The translations under genes and the position numbers were made by a program. From Enterovibrio sp. JCM 19048 (GTDB lineage Bacteria > Pseudomonadota > Gammaproteobacteria > Enterobacterales > Vibrionaceae), in assembly GCA_001310415.1 (NCBI GenBank), contig BAXE01000036.1:1-35855 (forward strand): DNA of 35,855 nucleotides, in the 5' to 3' direction. Shown in pieces: positions 17,466 to 30,029 of the stretch (position 1 is the first letter of the stretch; each line of letters starts with the position of its first letter). The notes beneath the pieces were generated by a model. It did no database searches and had not been told where the DNA came from. It saw only the letters and a program-made list of their open reading frames with translations.

Positions 17466-18491
17466 ATGGCTTCTATTACACTCGCTGAATTAGCGGAAAA
17501 ACTGGGTGCTGAGCTACATGGCGACGGTAACGTCGTCATCAGTACCATTGCGGGTATGGATAAAGCGGGAGAGGGACAAATTACCTTCCTGTCCAGCAGC
17601 AAGTACCGCAAGCACCTCGCACAGTGTCAGGCGAGTGCGGTGATGGTCAAGGAAGCCGACCTCGCATATTGCAATGGGAATGCATTGGTATTGAGAGACC
17701 CTTATTTGGGTTATGCGCTGACCGCGCAAATTCTGGATACCACCCCGGCATGTGCAACAGACATTGCCCCAAGTGCCTATGTTTCGCCATCGGCCAAGTT
17801 GGGTGCTGGCGTGTCAATTGGTCACAACGCTGTGATTGAAGACGGTGTTGAACTGGGTGACAACGTACAAATCGGTGCAGGTTGCTTTGTGGGTAAAAAC
17901 GCCAAACTGGGCGCGAATACCCGTCTGTGGGCCAACGTCAGCATCTACCACAATGTGCAAATGGGCGAATCCTGTCTGGTGCAATCAGGCACTGTGATTG
18001 GCTCTGATGGCTTTGGTTATGCCAATGACCGTGGCCGTTGGGTGAAAATCCCGCAAGTTGGCAGCGTGATCATCGGTGACCGTGTGGAAATCGGTGCATG
18101 TACTACCATTGACCGCGGTGCGCTGGATGACACTATCATTGCCGACGGTGTGATCATCGACAACCAGTGTCAGATCGCGCATAATGTTTCGATCGGTGAA
18201 AATACCGCCGTTGCCGGTGCAACGGTGATGGCGGGTAGCCTTAAAGTCGGTAAGCACTGCATTATCGGTGGTGCAAGCGTCTTTAACGGCCACATGGAAA
18301 TCACAGATGGTGTCACGATCACTGGTATGGCGATGGTGATGCGACCTATCACTGAACCTGGCATGTACTCTTCAGGAATACCGCTTCAGACGAACAGGGA
18401 GTGGCGAAAAACAGCTGCGCGCGTTCTGAAGATTGAAGAGATGCATAAACGATTGAAAGCCGTTGAAAAACAGCTAGAAGACAGCGAGTAA
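17466..18491 (+). CDS. lpxD: UDP-3-O-(3-hydroxyacyl)glucosamine N-acyltransferase
   Basis: Adds the second 3-hydroxyacyl chain, the third step of lipid A synthesis, from acyl-ACP. The intact 341-residue product has an N-terminal uridine-binding domain and a left-handed beta-helix of hexapeptide repeats (for example LGAGVSIGHNAVIEDGVELG). GSDGFGYA and the catalytic histidine at about residue 239 (IAHNVSIG) are present. It is 12 bases after skp, as in E. coli. Its C-terminal helix ends KRLKAVEKQLEDSE. Confidence 0.97.
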   Translation: MASITLAELAEKLGAELHGDGNVVISTIAGMDKAGEGQITFLSSSKYRKHLAQCQASAVMVKEADLAYCNGNALVLRDPYLGYALTAQILDTTPACATDIAPSAYVSPSAKLGAGVSIGHNAVIEDGVELGDNVQIGAGCFVGKNAKLGANTRLWANVSIYHNVQMGESCLVQSGTVIGSDGFGYANDRGRWVKIPQVGSVIIGDRVEIGACTTIDRGALDDTIIADGVIIDNQCQIAHNVSIGENTAVAGATVMAGSLKVGKHCIIGGASVFNGHMEITDGVTITGMAMVMRPITEPGMYSSGIPLQTNREWRKTAARVLKIEEMHKRLKAVEKQLEDSE

Positions 18492-18630
18492 CGCGGTCCC
18501 GGATGGCCTGCTCGGGCAATATGTGGTGTTTTGATTTTTTGCTCAAAGTCGCCACAGGTTGTCGTGTAGGCCATTTGTGTTCTTGGCTATTCAACGACAA
18601 ATAATAAGCTTTTCATACGGGAATAGAACT

Positions 18631-19083
18631 TTGAGTCGCGAAAATAACGTTCTGACAATTAACGAAATTAAAGACCTGCTGCCGCACCGCTTTCCATTTT
18701 TGCTGATTGACCGAGTGACTGATTTCGAAGAAGGCAAATACCTTCACGCAATCAAGAACGTGTCTGTCAATGAGCCTCAGTTTCAGGGACATTTCCCTCA
18801 GCTACCTATCTTCCCAGGTGTACTGATCCTGGAAGCGATGGCACAGGCAACTGGCCTGCTAGCGTTCAAAACGTTTGGTACGCCAAAAGAGAATGAACTG
18901 TACTATTTTGCCAGCATCGACAATGCAAAATTCCGCGCACCGGTAACCCCGGGCGACCAGATGGTTCTGGAAGTGGAATTCATTAAAGAACGTCGCGGTA
19001 TTGCAGCGTTTACTGGCGTGGCAAAAGTTGATGGTAAGGTCGTATGCTCAGCTGACCTGAAGTGTGCCCGAAGAGAGTTCTAA
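18631..19083 (+). CDS. fabZ: 3-hydroxyacyl-[acyl-carrier-protein] dehydratase FabZ
   Basis: Dehydrates 3-hydroxyacyl-ACP in fatty-acid elongation, competing with LpxA for the same acyl-ACP. The 150-residue product has the hot-dog-fold active-site segment GHFPQLPIFPGVLILEAMAQ, with the catalytic histidine and glutamate. I chose the TTG at 18631 (M-S-R-E-N-N-V-L) because related Vibrio proteins begin with a similar short lead before the conserved LLPHRFPFLLIDRV; the frame is open to 18559 but that part is not family-like. The upstream Shine-Dalgarno is weak. A 139-base gap after lpxD shows no gene. Confidence 0.95.
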   Translation: MSRENNVLTINEIKDLLPHRFPFLLIDRVTDFEEGKYLHAIKNVSVNEPQFQGHFPQLPIFPGVLILEAMAQATGLLAFKTFGTPKENELYYFASIDNAKFRAPVTPGDQMVLEVEFIKERRGIAAFTGVAKVDGKVVCSADLKCARREF

Positions 19084-19085
19084 TC

Positions 19086-19871
19086 GTGATTCATGAAACC
19101 GCACAAATCCACCCAACCGCTGTTGTGGAAGAGGGCGTAATTCTTGGCGCAAACGTCAAGGTCGGCGCGTTTTCTTTCATCGGTACGGGTGTGGAAATCG
19201 GTGAAGGTACCGAAGTGAAAACCCATGTTGTTATCAAAGGGCCAACGAAAATTGGCGTGATAACAAGATCTACCAATTCGCCTCTATCGGTGAAGAGTGT
19301 CAGGATCTTAAATACGCGGGTGAGCCGACCACACTGATCATTGGCGATCGCAACACCATCCGTGAAAGCGTGACCATGCACCGTGGCACGGTTCAGGATC
19401 GTGGCATCACCAAAGTGGGCAGTGACAACCTGTTCATGATCAATGCGCACGTTGCACACGACTGCACCATCGGTGACCGTTGTATTTTTGCTAACAACGC
19501 CACCTTGGCTGGCCACGTGACCGTGGGCGACCAGGCGATTGTGGGCGGCATGACAGCTATCCACCAGTTCTGCACTATCGGCAGTCACTGTATGCTGGGT
19601 GGCGGTTCTATCGTCGTTCAGGACGTACCGCCGTACGTCATGGCTCAGGGTAACCACTGCGCGCCATTTGGCATCAATGTCGAAGCTTGAAGCGCCGCGG
19701 TTTTGAAAAGAGTGCGATCAAAGCGATCCGTGCTGTTTACAAAGAGCTGTACCGTTCAGGTAAAACGCTGGAAGAGGCGAAAAAGCAAATTGCAGAGATG
19801 GCAAAAAATGAGCCAGCCTGCAGCTGTTCGTGGAGTTCTTCGAGCGCTCAAGCCGAGGCATCATTCGCTAA
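19086..19871 (+). CDS. lpxA: UDP-N-acetylglucosamine acyltransferase LpxA (three frameshifts)
   Basis: First step of lipid A synthesis: transfers a 3-hydroxyacyl chain from ACP to UDP-GlcNAc. Repaired length is 262 residues, the same as E. coli. The beta-helix hexapeptide repeats, the catalytic histidine in NAHVAHDC and the helical C-terminus are all present. The start is GTG at 19086 (IHETAQIHPTAVV), 2 bases after the fabZ stop. Breaks lie at 19256 (C should be CC), 19685 (G should be GG) and 19817-19818 (CC should be CCC); together they leave exactly 263 codons with the stop. The stop shares one base with the lpxB ATG (TAATG). Confidence 0.95.
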
Positions 19872-21008
19872 TGGCTAAGCCACTTCGAATTGGAATTGTC
19901 GCCGGGGAAATCTCCGGCGATATTTTAGGTGCCGGTTTTATTAAAGCGGTGAAAGCACAGTATTCGGATGCCGAGTTTGTCGGTATCGGCGGGCCACGCA
20001 TGAAAGCGCTGGGGTGCGAAACCCTGTTTGATATGGAAGAGCTTGCGGTAATGGGCATTGTAGAAGTGCTTGGCCGTTTGTCGCGCCTTCTGACTGTCAA
20101 ACGTGAACTGGTCGAGTACTTCGTTGCTAATCCGCCGGATGTCTTTGTCGGTATTGATGCGCCGGACTTTAACCTGCGCCTTGAGAAATCCCTCAAAGAC
20201 AACGGCATCAAAACCGTTCACTACGTCAGCCCGAGTGTCTGGGCCTGGCGTCAAAAACGCATCTTCAAAATCGCAGCTGCCACCGACCTTGTGTTGGCTC
20301 TGTTGCCATTTGAAAAAGCGTTTTATGACAAGTTTGATGTGCCGTGTGAATTTGTCGGCCACACCATGGCAGATGACATTCCTATGGTGAGCGATAAAGC
20401 CGCAGCCAAAACCTTGCTGGGTCTTAAGCAGGACAAACGCTATCTCGCCGTGTTGCCGGGAAGCCGTGGCGGCGAAATGAAGCTGCTGGCACCGGTCTTT
20501 ATCGAAACCTGCAAACTGCTTAAGGCGAAATACCCAGATTTAGGCTTTGCTGTCGCACTGGTTAATGAGAAGCGCCGTGCCCAGTTTGAAGAAGCCTGGC
20601 AGCAGACCGCACCTGAGCTGGATTTTGCGCTGGTGGACGACACCGCGCGAAACGTGATCACCGCTTCCGATGCTGTATTGCTGGCATCCGGTACTGTGGC
20701 ACTGGAATGTATGCTGGTTAAACGCCCGATGGTGGTGGGTTACAAGGTTAACGCCATTACGGCATGGCTTGCCAAACGTATGCTGAAAACCGAGTTTGTC
20801 TCCTTGCCAAATATTCTGCTGGTCGCGAACTGGTGCCGGAACGTTTGCAGGAAGCTTGTACCCTGATGCGTTGGCGCATGAAGTTTCCCGATATCTGGAA
20901 AGCGACAATGCTGAGCTGATGGGCGAGTTCACCCGTTTGCATGAGATCATCCGCCGCGATGCCGATAAAACCTCGGCTCAAGCGGTACTGAATTTGATAG
21001 GACGTTAG
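19871..21008 (+). CDS. lpxB: Lipid-A-disaccharide synthase LpxB (two frameshifts)
   Basis: Joins lipid X and UDP-diacylglucosamine into the lipid A disaccharide on the inner face of the inner membrane. Repaired length is 379 residues, near E. coli (382). It starts MAKPLRIGIVAGEISGDILG, with GT19 family motifs such as VSPSVWAWRQKRI, VLPGSRGGEM and LASGTVALECMLVKRPMVVGY. Frames break at 20821-20822 (GG should be GGG) and 20861-20863 (CCC should be CCCC), restoring LGRELVPERLQEACTPDALA. It overlaps lpxA by 1 base and lies 3 bases before rnhB. Confidence 0.95.
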
Positions 21009-21011
21009 TCG

Positions 21012-21614
21012 ATGGACTTCGAACCTTTTGTCTATCCCGACGCCAAGCTGATTGCCGGCGTTGATGAAGTGGGCCGTGGCCCTCTGGTAGGCGCAGTGGT
21101 AACAGCTGCCGTTATCCTTGACCCAAACAACCCAATTGAAGGGCTGACGGATTCAAAAAAACTCAGCGACAAAAAACGTGCGGTGCTTTTTGAAGAGATC
21201 AAAGAAAAGGCACTGGCGTGGTCGCTGGGTCGCGCCGAGCCGGAAGAGATTGATGATATCAATATCCTCTCTGCCACTATGCTTGCCATGGAGCGGGCAG
21301 TAGCCGGTCTGAATATCAAGCCGGACTTTGTGCTGATTGACGGCAACCGCGTGCCAAAAGGGCTGGAAATCCCGGCGCAGGCCGTGGTGAAAGGCGATCT
21401 GCGTGTGGCAGAGATCAGTGCAGCGTCGATTCTGGCCAAAGTGGTGCGTGACCGTGAAATGGAAGAATTGGATGCGAAATACCCGCAGTACGGCTTTGCC
21501 AAGCATAAGGGGTATCCAACCAAGGTGCATTTTGAAGCGCTGGCTGAGCACGGCGCTATCCCAGAACACCGAAAGAGCTTTAAGCCTGTTAAGAACGCGC
21601 TTGGCATTGCATAA
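21012..21614 (+). CDS. rnhB: Ribonuclease HII
   Basis: Cuts RNA in RNA-DNA hybrids and starts removal of misincorporated ribonucleotides. The intact 200-residue product has the active-site IAGVDEVGRGPLVG motif at about residues 14-27, the third acidic residue in VLIDGNR, and SILAKVVRDREM. Length matches the family. It begins 3 bases after the lpxB stop, so it is almost certainly in the same transcript, and ends before a perfect hairpin that precedes dnaE. Confidence 0.97.
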   Translation: MDFEPFVYPDAKLIAGVDEVGRGPLVGAVVTAAVILDPNNPIEGLTDSKKLSDKKRAVLFEEIKEKALAWSLGRAEPEEIDDINILSATMLAMERAVAGLNIKPDFVLIDGNRVPKGLEIPAQAVVKGDLRVAEISAASILAKVVRDREMEELDAKYPQYGFAKHKGYPTKVHFEALAEHGAIPEHRKSFKPVKNALGIA

Positions 21615-21620
21615 TGCTTC

Positions 21621-21644
21621 AGGAGAAGCGGTCTCGCTTCTCCT
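21621..21644 (+). promoter_or_regulatory. Perfect 10-bp hairpin between rnhB and dnaE
   Basis: AGGAGAAGCG and CGCTTCTCCT pair without mismatch around a GTCT loop. No T run follows (the next bases are ACAATCAC), so it is not a standard intrinsic terminator. It starts 6 bases after the rnhB stop and ends 36 bases before the dnaE ATG; it may be an mRNA processing or stability element. Confidence 0.75.
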
Positions 21645-21680
21645 ACAATCACTACAATAAATCAGTAACGTAAGAGTACT

Positions 21681-25154
<3,474 letters not shown>

Positions 25155-25161
25155 TACTTAG

Positions 25162-25184
25162 GCCCCGTCAGGAATGAGCGGGGC
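25162..25184 (+). promoter_or_regulatory. GC-rich hairpin between dnaE and accA
   Basis: GCCCCG and CGGGGC pair across an 11-base loop. No T run follows. It may slow transcription or stabilise the dnaE end; it lies 32 bases before the accA ATG. Confidence 0.5.
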
Positions 25185-25215
25185 TATGTTATTACCTGAA
25201 CAGGATTCTTTCTCT

Positions 25216-26177
25216 ATGAGTCTTAATTTCCTTGAATTTGAACAGCCAATTGCGGAATTGGAAGCAAAAATTGAAGCCCTGCGTGTCGTATCTAAACGCG
25301 GCGACGATCCGGAGGCTGTCAACCTGGACAAAGAAATCGAGCAATTGGAGACCAAAAGCACTGAGCTAACCAAAAAGATCTTCAGCGATCTGGGTGCTTG
25401 GCAGGTTGCACAGCTGGCGCGTCACCCTCGCCGTCCTTACACACTGGACTACGCGAATCTGATCTTTACTGAGTTCGATGAGCTGGCAGGCGACCGCGCG
25501 TATGCGGATGACAAAGCTATGGTTGGTGGTATGGCGCGTCTTGATGGTCGCCCTGTGATGATCATCGGCCACCAAAAAGGGCGTGAAACCCGTGAAAAGG
25601 TGAAGCGCAACTTCGGTATGCCTAACCTGAAGGTTATCGTAAAGCGCTGCGTCTGATGAAAATGGCTGAGCGTTTCAACATGCCTATCATCACCTTCATT
25701 GACACTGCCGGTGCTTACCCGGGGGTTGGTGCGGAAGAGCGCGGCCAGTCAGAAGCCATTGCACGTAACCTGAAAGAAATGTCTGGCCTGACCGTGCCTG
25801 TCATTGTCAACGTTGTGGGTGAAGGCGGCTCAGGCGGCGCTCTGGCAATCGGTGTAGGTGACTACGTCAACATGCTGCAATATTCCACCTACTCGGTCAT
25901 TTCACCGGAAGGTTGTGCATCTATCCTGTGGCGTGATTCCGATAAAGCACCTCAGGCAGCAGAAGCCATGGGTATGACGGCCCCACGCCTGAAAGAGCTG
26001 GGTCTGATTGACCATATCATTGAAGAGCCGATGGGCGGTGCCCACCGTGACTTTGCGAAAACGGCAGAGAATATTAAAGCGATTCTGCTCAAGCAGTTGG
26101 ACGATCTGGCGCCAATGAGTGCTGATGATCTGCGTGAGCGTCGTTACCAGCGTCTGCTGAACTACGGATACTGTTAA
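25216..26177 (+). CDS. accA: Acetyl-CoA carboxylase carboxyltransferase alpha subunit (one frameshift)
   Basis: With AccD transfers the carboxyl group from carboxybiotin to acetyl-CoA, making malonyl-CoA for fatty acids. Repaired length is 320 residues. It starts MSLNFLEFEQPIAELEAKIE and contains GHQKGRETREKVKRNFGMP, DTAGAYPGVGAEERGQSEAIA and VVGEGGSGGALAIGVGD, all typical. The frame breaks at 25624-25625, where AA should be AAA, restoring GMPKPEGYRKALRLMKMAE. It follows dnaE by 61 bases, a conserved gammaproteobacterial pairing, and ends the block with a strong terminator. Confidence 0.96.
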
Positions 26178-26190
26178 TCCTGACTGTTCG

Positions 26191-26217
26191 AAAAAAGGGC
26201 CTATATGGCCCTTTTTT
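26191..26217 (+). terminator. Terminator after accA
   Basis: AAAAAAGGGCC, a 5-base loop and GGCCCTTTTTT: a clear intrinsic terminator 13 bases after the accA stop, closing the long plus-strand block. Confidence 0.93.
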
Positions 26218-26260
26218 ATTGGTGCTATGATGTCGGAAACCTGAACTTCCTGAGGCACTT

Positions 26261-27585
26261 ATGTTGTTCTCCCAGTTTGAGACAGCGCTTGATCCCCTCG
26301 CCACTTCACCCCGGCAAATCGTGTTGGCTTTCAGTGGTGGCGTCGATTCCCGTGTACTGTTGGATCTGCTGTCGACCTATCGCGATATCCATCCTCAGCA
26401 CCGTTATCTCGTGATCCATATTCATCACGGTTTGAGTACTAATGCCAACCATTGGCTCAAACGCTGTGAAGAGTGGGCGACAGAAACGGATTTTGCTTTC
26501 AGGGGCATCAAAGTCACGCTGGACGGGCAGGGGGAAAGTTTAGAGAAGCAGGCACGGGATGCGCGCTATCAGGCGATTCTCGACGCAGTTGAGCAGGATG
26601 CCCTGGTATTAACAGGCCAACATGCTGATGATCAGGCGGAAACTTTCCTGCTTGCCTTAAGCGTGGCAGTGGTCCGGCAGGGCTTGCCGCAATGCCAGTG
26701 GTGAGAAAGTTCGGCCATGCTTGGCTTTGCCGTCCGCTGCTGAATGTGACCCGTTATCAAATTGAAAGTTACGCCGAGCAGCAGGGGCTGACCTGGCTGG
26801 AGGATGAAAGTAATCTCGACTGCCGTTTTGACCGTAACTTTATCAGGCAGCAGTGGATGCCCATGGCAAGTAAACGCTGGCCAGGACTCGTCAAAGCGAT
26901 TAACCGCACAGCGGCACTTTGCGCTGAGCAGGAAGCCTTGATGGAAGAGTTACTTGTGGCTCACGACGAAAAGGTTGTGCAACCAGATAGCAGTATTTCC
27001 ATTGCCGCGCTTGGCGACTACTCAGCCAATATGCAAAACGCTCTGGTGCGCCGTTGGCTGAAACGTGCAGGTGTCACCCTTGCACAGGCACAGTTGCAGC
27101 AACTGTTTTCTTCGGTGATCGATGCGGCGCAGGACGCCAACCCATCAATAAAATTAAAAATGGGTGAAATCCGCCGCTACCAAGGCCGGGTCTATATTAT
27201 TCCTGCCTATAAGGATGTGACGGAATGGCGCGGTGCCTTATCGTTAAACACCCATCTTGTTCTTCCTGATGGTATGGGTGAAATATCCTTGAGCAATGCC
27301 GAAACGGGGCGAGGTTTAAATCTTCGCCCACCGGCTGAAAATGAGCACGTTTGCGTCACCTTTGACCCGGAAGGGCGCTTTGCCCACCCGGTTGGGCGTC
27401 AGGGAAAACGTAAGCTGAAAAAATTATTTCAGGAATATGGTGTTCCAAGCTGGCTAAGACGCCGCACTCCGCTGATATTTTATGGGGAAGAGATCGCCGC
27501 GGTGGCGGATCTCTTCGTCTGTGACGGGTTTGGTGGACAGGAGTGTGAGCTTGTCTGGCACAAACACCACTCCCCAAGTGCGTGA
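26261..27585 (+). CDS. tilS: tRNA(Ile)-lysidine synthase TilS (one frameshift)
   Basis: Converts cytidine 34 of the CAU-anticodon isoleucine tRNA to lysidine, switching it from methionine to isoleucine and AUG to AUA reading. Repaired length is 441 residues. The N-terminal PP-loop motif is visible as LAFSGGVDSRVLLDLL, followed by HIHHGLS and GQHADDQAETFLLAL; the C-terminal domain includes RQGKRKLKKLFQEYGVPSWLR. The frame breaks at 26659-26660, where AA should be AAA, giving LALKRGSGPAGLAAMPVVRK. It starts 44 bases past the accA terminator. Confidence 0.95.
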
Positions 27586-27641
27586 ATGGCACGCACGTGC
27601 AACAATTTAAGCAAATTGGAAAACAATAAAGCGAGGAAGCA

Positions 27642-27952
27642 ATGAAACAACTCTTACCTTTAGGTCTGGCTGCATGATGATTGCTGCGCCGTCTTTTGCG
27701 GCAGGTGATGCTGAGGCAGGGAAAGCGAAAGCAGGGATTTGTGCTGCATGCCATGGTGCAAACGGTATTGCGGTGATCCCGGGTTATCCGAATCTGGCTG
27801 GCCAAAATGAGCAATATCTGGTTTCTGCCCTGAAAGCATACAAAGCTGGTGAGCGCAGCAGCGCGCAGGCAATGATCATGAAGCCACAGGCTGACATGCT
27901 CAACGACGCTGATATGGAAAATCTGGCTGCTTACTTCGCACAAATGAAATAG
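27642..27952 (+). CDS. Periplasmic monohaem c-type cytochrome (one frameshift)
   Basis: A small electron carrier. Repaired length is 103 residues: a signal peptide MKQLLPLGLAAMMIAAPSFA, then a class I cytochrome c domain with the haem-binding CAACH motif about 15 residues into the mature protein, the PNLAGQNEQYLVSALKAYK segment and a C-terminal helix ENLAAYFAQMK. It resembles the c553/c4-half type; the exact electron partner cannot be told. The axial methionine is probably one of those in AMIMKPQADML. The frame breaks at 27673-27674 inside the signal peptide, where GCATG lacks one base (GCAATG or GCCATG), the same local sequence as the bamA break. GAGGAAG lies just upstream of the ATG. Confidence 0.88.
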
Positions 27953-27972
27953 AGCACGGTGAACAAATCTTT

Positions 27973-28002
27973 AAGCCACGGCCATAGTGCCGTGGCTTTT
28001 TT
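27973..28002 (+). terminator. Terminator after the cytochrome c gene
   Basis: AAGCCACGGC, loop CATAGT, GCCGTGGCTT followed by a T run. A strong intrinsic terminator that isolates the following transporter as its own transcription unit. Confidence 0.92.
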
Positions 28003-28095
28003 ATTTCTGCCTATGCGTTTCATCGCAATACTTTATTTTGCATGATTGATTTTTAACCATTCAAACGGTCCGCTATTGAGGTTAACGATAGAATT

Positions 28096-28111
28096 TACTA
28101 GTGTACTAGCT
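28096..28111 (+). promoter_or_regulatory. Candidate TrpR operator before the NSS transporter
   Basis: TACTAGTGTACTAGCT contains CTAG-TGTA-CTAG, the same half-sites and 4-base spacing as E. coli trp-type operators (CTAG-TTAA-CTAG), and the core is close to the mtr operator. It lies about 27 bases before the transporter ATG, where a repressor would block transcription or elongation. No clear -35/-10 pair could be assigned (TTGAGG at 28076 is a possible -35). Identification is by motif resemblance only. Confidence 0.5.
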
Positions 28112-28138
28112 CAATAGTGCATTGTGAGAGGTTAAACA

Positions 28139-29487
28139 ATGGCGGCAGGACGCGAGCATTTCAGTTCCAGATTGGGTTTTGTATTGGCAGCAGCAGGGGC
28201 TGCAGTCGGACTCGGCAATATTTGGGGTTTTCCAACTCAGGCGGCAAGCAACGGGGGTGGCGCTTTTTTGCTGGTCTACCTTTTGATGATCCTCGTTGTG
28301 GCGTATCCGATGCTAGTGGTGGAAATGGCAATTGGCCGCTATGGCCAGGCCAACCCTATCGACAGTATGCGTAAACTTGGGGGATCTCCGGTCTCTAAAA
28401 CAATCGGGGGTGGCGTTGGCTTTATCGGGTTGATGGTGCCTTGTCTGGTGCTGGCTTTTTACAGCATTGTCGGGGGGTGGTTGATCGCCTTTATGCTCGC
28501 AGCTGGTGCGGATCTCATCGGGTTGCACCAAGTGTCTGATTGGCTAAAAGGTTTTTCCGTCAGCCGTAACCTGTTTGGCGCCGGGCTTTTCTATCTGCTG
28601 ACCATTTTGATTGTGCAGGCCGGTGTGAAAGAGGGGATTGAGAAGTGGTCGACCCGTTTGATGCCTGCGTTATTTGTCCTGTTTGGGGTGCTGTTTGTTT
28701 ATGTTATGACGTTGCCCGGCGCAACGGAAGGTCTGGCGCACTACCTGATCCCTGATTTTTCTAAGGTGATGGATAGCGACCTGATTCTGGCGGCGATGGG
28801 GCAGGGATTTTTCTCACTGACTATTGGTGGTTGCTCCATGCTGATTTATGGCTCATACCTTAGTCGCAAAGAGAACCTGCCAAAAATGGCGTTGAACGTT
28901 ACGCTGGTAGATACGTCAGTGGCTGTGATCGCAGGTCTGGTTATTCTGCCTGCTATGTTTGCTGCCATGTATCAGGGGGTTGAGATCTATGACGCCAATG
29001 GCGCTTTGCTCAGCTCTTCCACACTGGTGTTCGATGTTCTGCCTACTTTGTTTGAAGGGTTAGGTTTGATTGGAACCTTGATTGCGCTGGTGTTCTTTGT
29101 GCTAATGACCATTGCCGCGCTGACTTCGTCCATTTCAATGCTGGAGTGCCCGGTTGCTCTGTTAAATGAAAGAAAAGGGACATCACGGGCGAAAGCCAGT
29201 TGGTTGCTTGGCGGTATCATTGCCACATTCAGTGCGGTGATTGTATTTAACTTTGGCGAGCTGTTTGGTCTGGTGGCCACTGTTGCGACGCAATATTTCC
29301 AGCCGTTCGCAGCATTGTTATTTTGCCTTTATGGCGGCTGGATTTGGAAACGCAGCCAGAAATTGGAAGAGTTGCGTCAGGGATATGACGATATTGAGCG
29401 AAGCCTGTTCTGGAAAATCTGCCGCTGTACGTCAAGTTTGTCTGTCCGTTATTGGTCGCTGCGGTGATTTGGATGTCGTTGGTCTAG
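28139..29487 (+). CDS. Sodium-dependent amino-acid transporter, NSS/SNF family (one frameshift)
   Basis: An inner-membrane sodium symporter of the LeuT-like neurotransmitter:sodium symporter family. Repaired length is 449 residues with about 11-12 hydrophobic segments. The N-terminal hallmark is present: SSRLGFVLAAAGAAVGLGNI followed by WGFP, plus EMAIGRYGQANP. Later, MTIAALTSSISMLE matches the family's helix 8 region. The substrate cannot be read from sequence alone; a TrpR-like operator upstream suggests tryptophan, as for the known family member TnaT. The frame breaks at 29421 (G should be GG), restoring WPLYVKFVCPLLVAAVIWM and a stop at 29485-29487. GAGAGG lies before the ATG; a bidirectional terminator follows. 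Confidence 0.9.
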
Positions 29488-29501
29488 CTAGAATCAAGAA
29501 T

Positions 29502-29533
29502 AAAAACGGAAGCCTTTGTGCTTCCGTTTTTTA
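29502..29533. terminator. Bidirectional terminator between the transporter and DUF4250
   Basis: AAAACGGAAGC and GCTTCCGTTTT form an 11-bp stem around a 6-base loop, with A and T runs outside. It serves the convergent NSS transporter (plus) and DUF4250 (minus). Confidence 0.9.
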
Positions 29534-29552
29534 TTTGTAAATACCCAGTGGG

Positions 29553-29741
29553 CTAGCGGAACTGCTTTTGCTCCGGCAGGTATTCAAAACCGGCGCTTGC
29601 CAACCTGGCTTTCAGTGCCTCTGCATCAATATCGAAGTATCGAACCAGGTCTTCAAGCGAATCAAAATCATCACGCAGTTTCATGTTCACGATGCTCATC
29701 AACATGACTGGATCCATGGTTTCAAATTTTGCTAAATCCAT
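29553..29741 (-). CDS. DUF4250 domain-containing protein
   Basis: A 62-residue protein with the DUF4250 core MDPVMLMSIVNMKLRDDFDS followed by a helical part ending FEYLPEQKQFR. Function unknown; it looks like a small helical, possibly nucleic-acid- or protein-binding domain, but no motif settles this. A GTG one codon upstream is in frame, but the GAGG Shine-Dalgarno is better spaced for the ATG at 29741. That ATG shares a base with the YaeP stop (TGATG), so the two are likely translationally coupled. Confidence 0.85.
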   Translation of the reverse strand: MDLAKFETMDPVMLMSIVNMKLRDDFDSLEDLVRYFDIDAEALKARLASAGFEYLPEQKQFR

Positions 29742-29947
29742 CACGCATCCTCATGATCGCTAATCAGCAGGTTTGCCGCAGCAAATGCTGCCTGTTCACG
29801 GATTTCTTGTGGCAGGTTTTCATCGCTGGCGATGTTGTTCAGTGTGCGAACAGCGCATGCGATTGCTTGCGGAATATAGCCTTGGTCGCCACTGCCAATT
29901 TCGGCGTAACGCTGACGAACCAAATCACAACATTGGTAGACGTTCAT
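29741..29947 (-). CDS. yaeP: YaeP family protein
   Basis: A 68-residue protein beginning MNVYQCCDLVRQRYAEIGSG, the family N-terminus, and ending NLLISDHEDA. YaeP proteins are small, conserved across enterics and vibrios and without known function; in E. coli yaeP also sits close to proS. The frame is open upstream to 30118, but the ATG at 29947 follows an AAGGAGAG Shine-Dalgarno at ideal spacing, so the longer version is rejected. It overlaps DUF4250 by one base. Confidence 0.85.
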   Translation of the reverse strand: MNVYQCCDLVRQRYAEIGSGDQGYIPQAIACAVRTLNNIASDENLPQEIREQAAFAAANLLISDHEDA

Positions 29948-29983
29948 GGTCTCTCCTTGGAAAATCTGCCTGCCAATATAACG

Positions 29984-30009
29984 TAAAAAAGCTCCGTAAA
30001 GGAGCCTTT
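29984..30009 (-). terminator. Terminator after the diguanylate cyclase gene
   Basis: On the minus strand AAAGGCTCC, loop TTTAC and GGAGCTTTTTT form an intrinsic terminator 20 bases after the GGDEF gene and before YaeP. Confidence 0.85.
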
Positions 30010-30029
30010 GCACTGGGTCAATATGCTGT

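Noticed and set aside
18559..18630. Longer FabZ with 24 extra N-terminal residues
   Set aside because: The extension is unlike FabZ relatives, while the TTG at 18631 gives a normal 150-residue protein.
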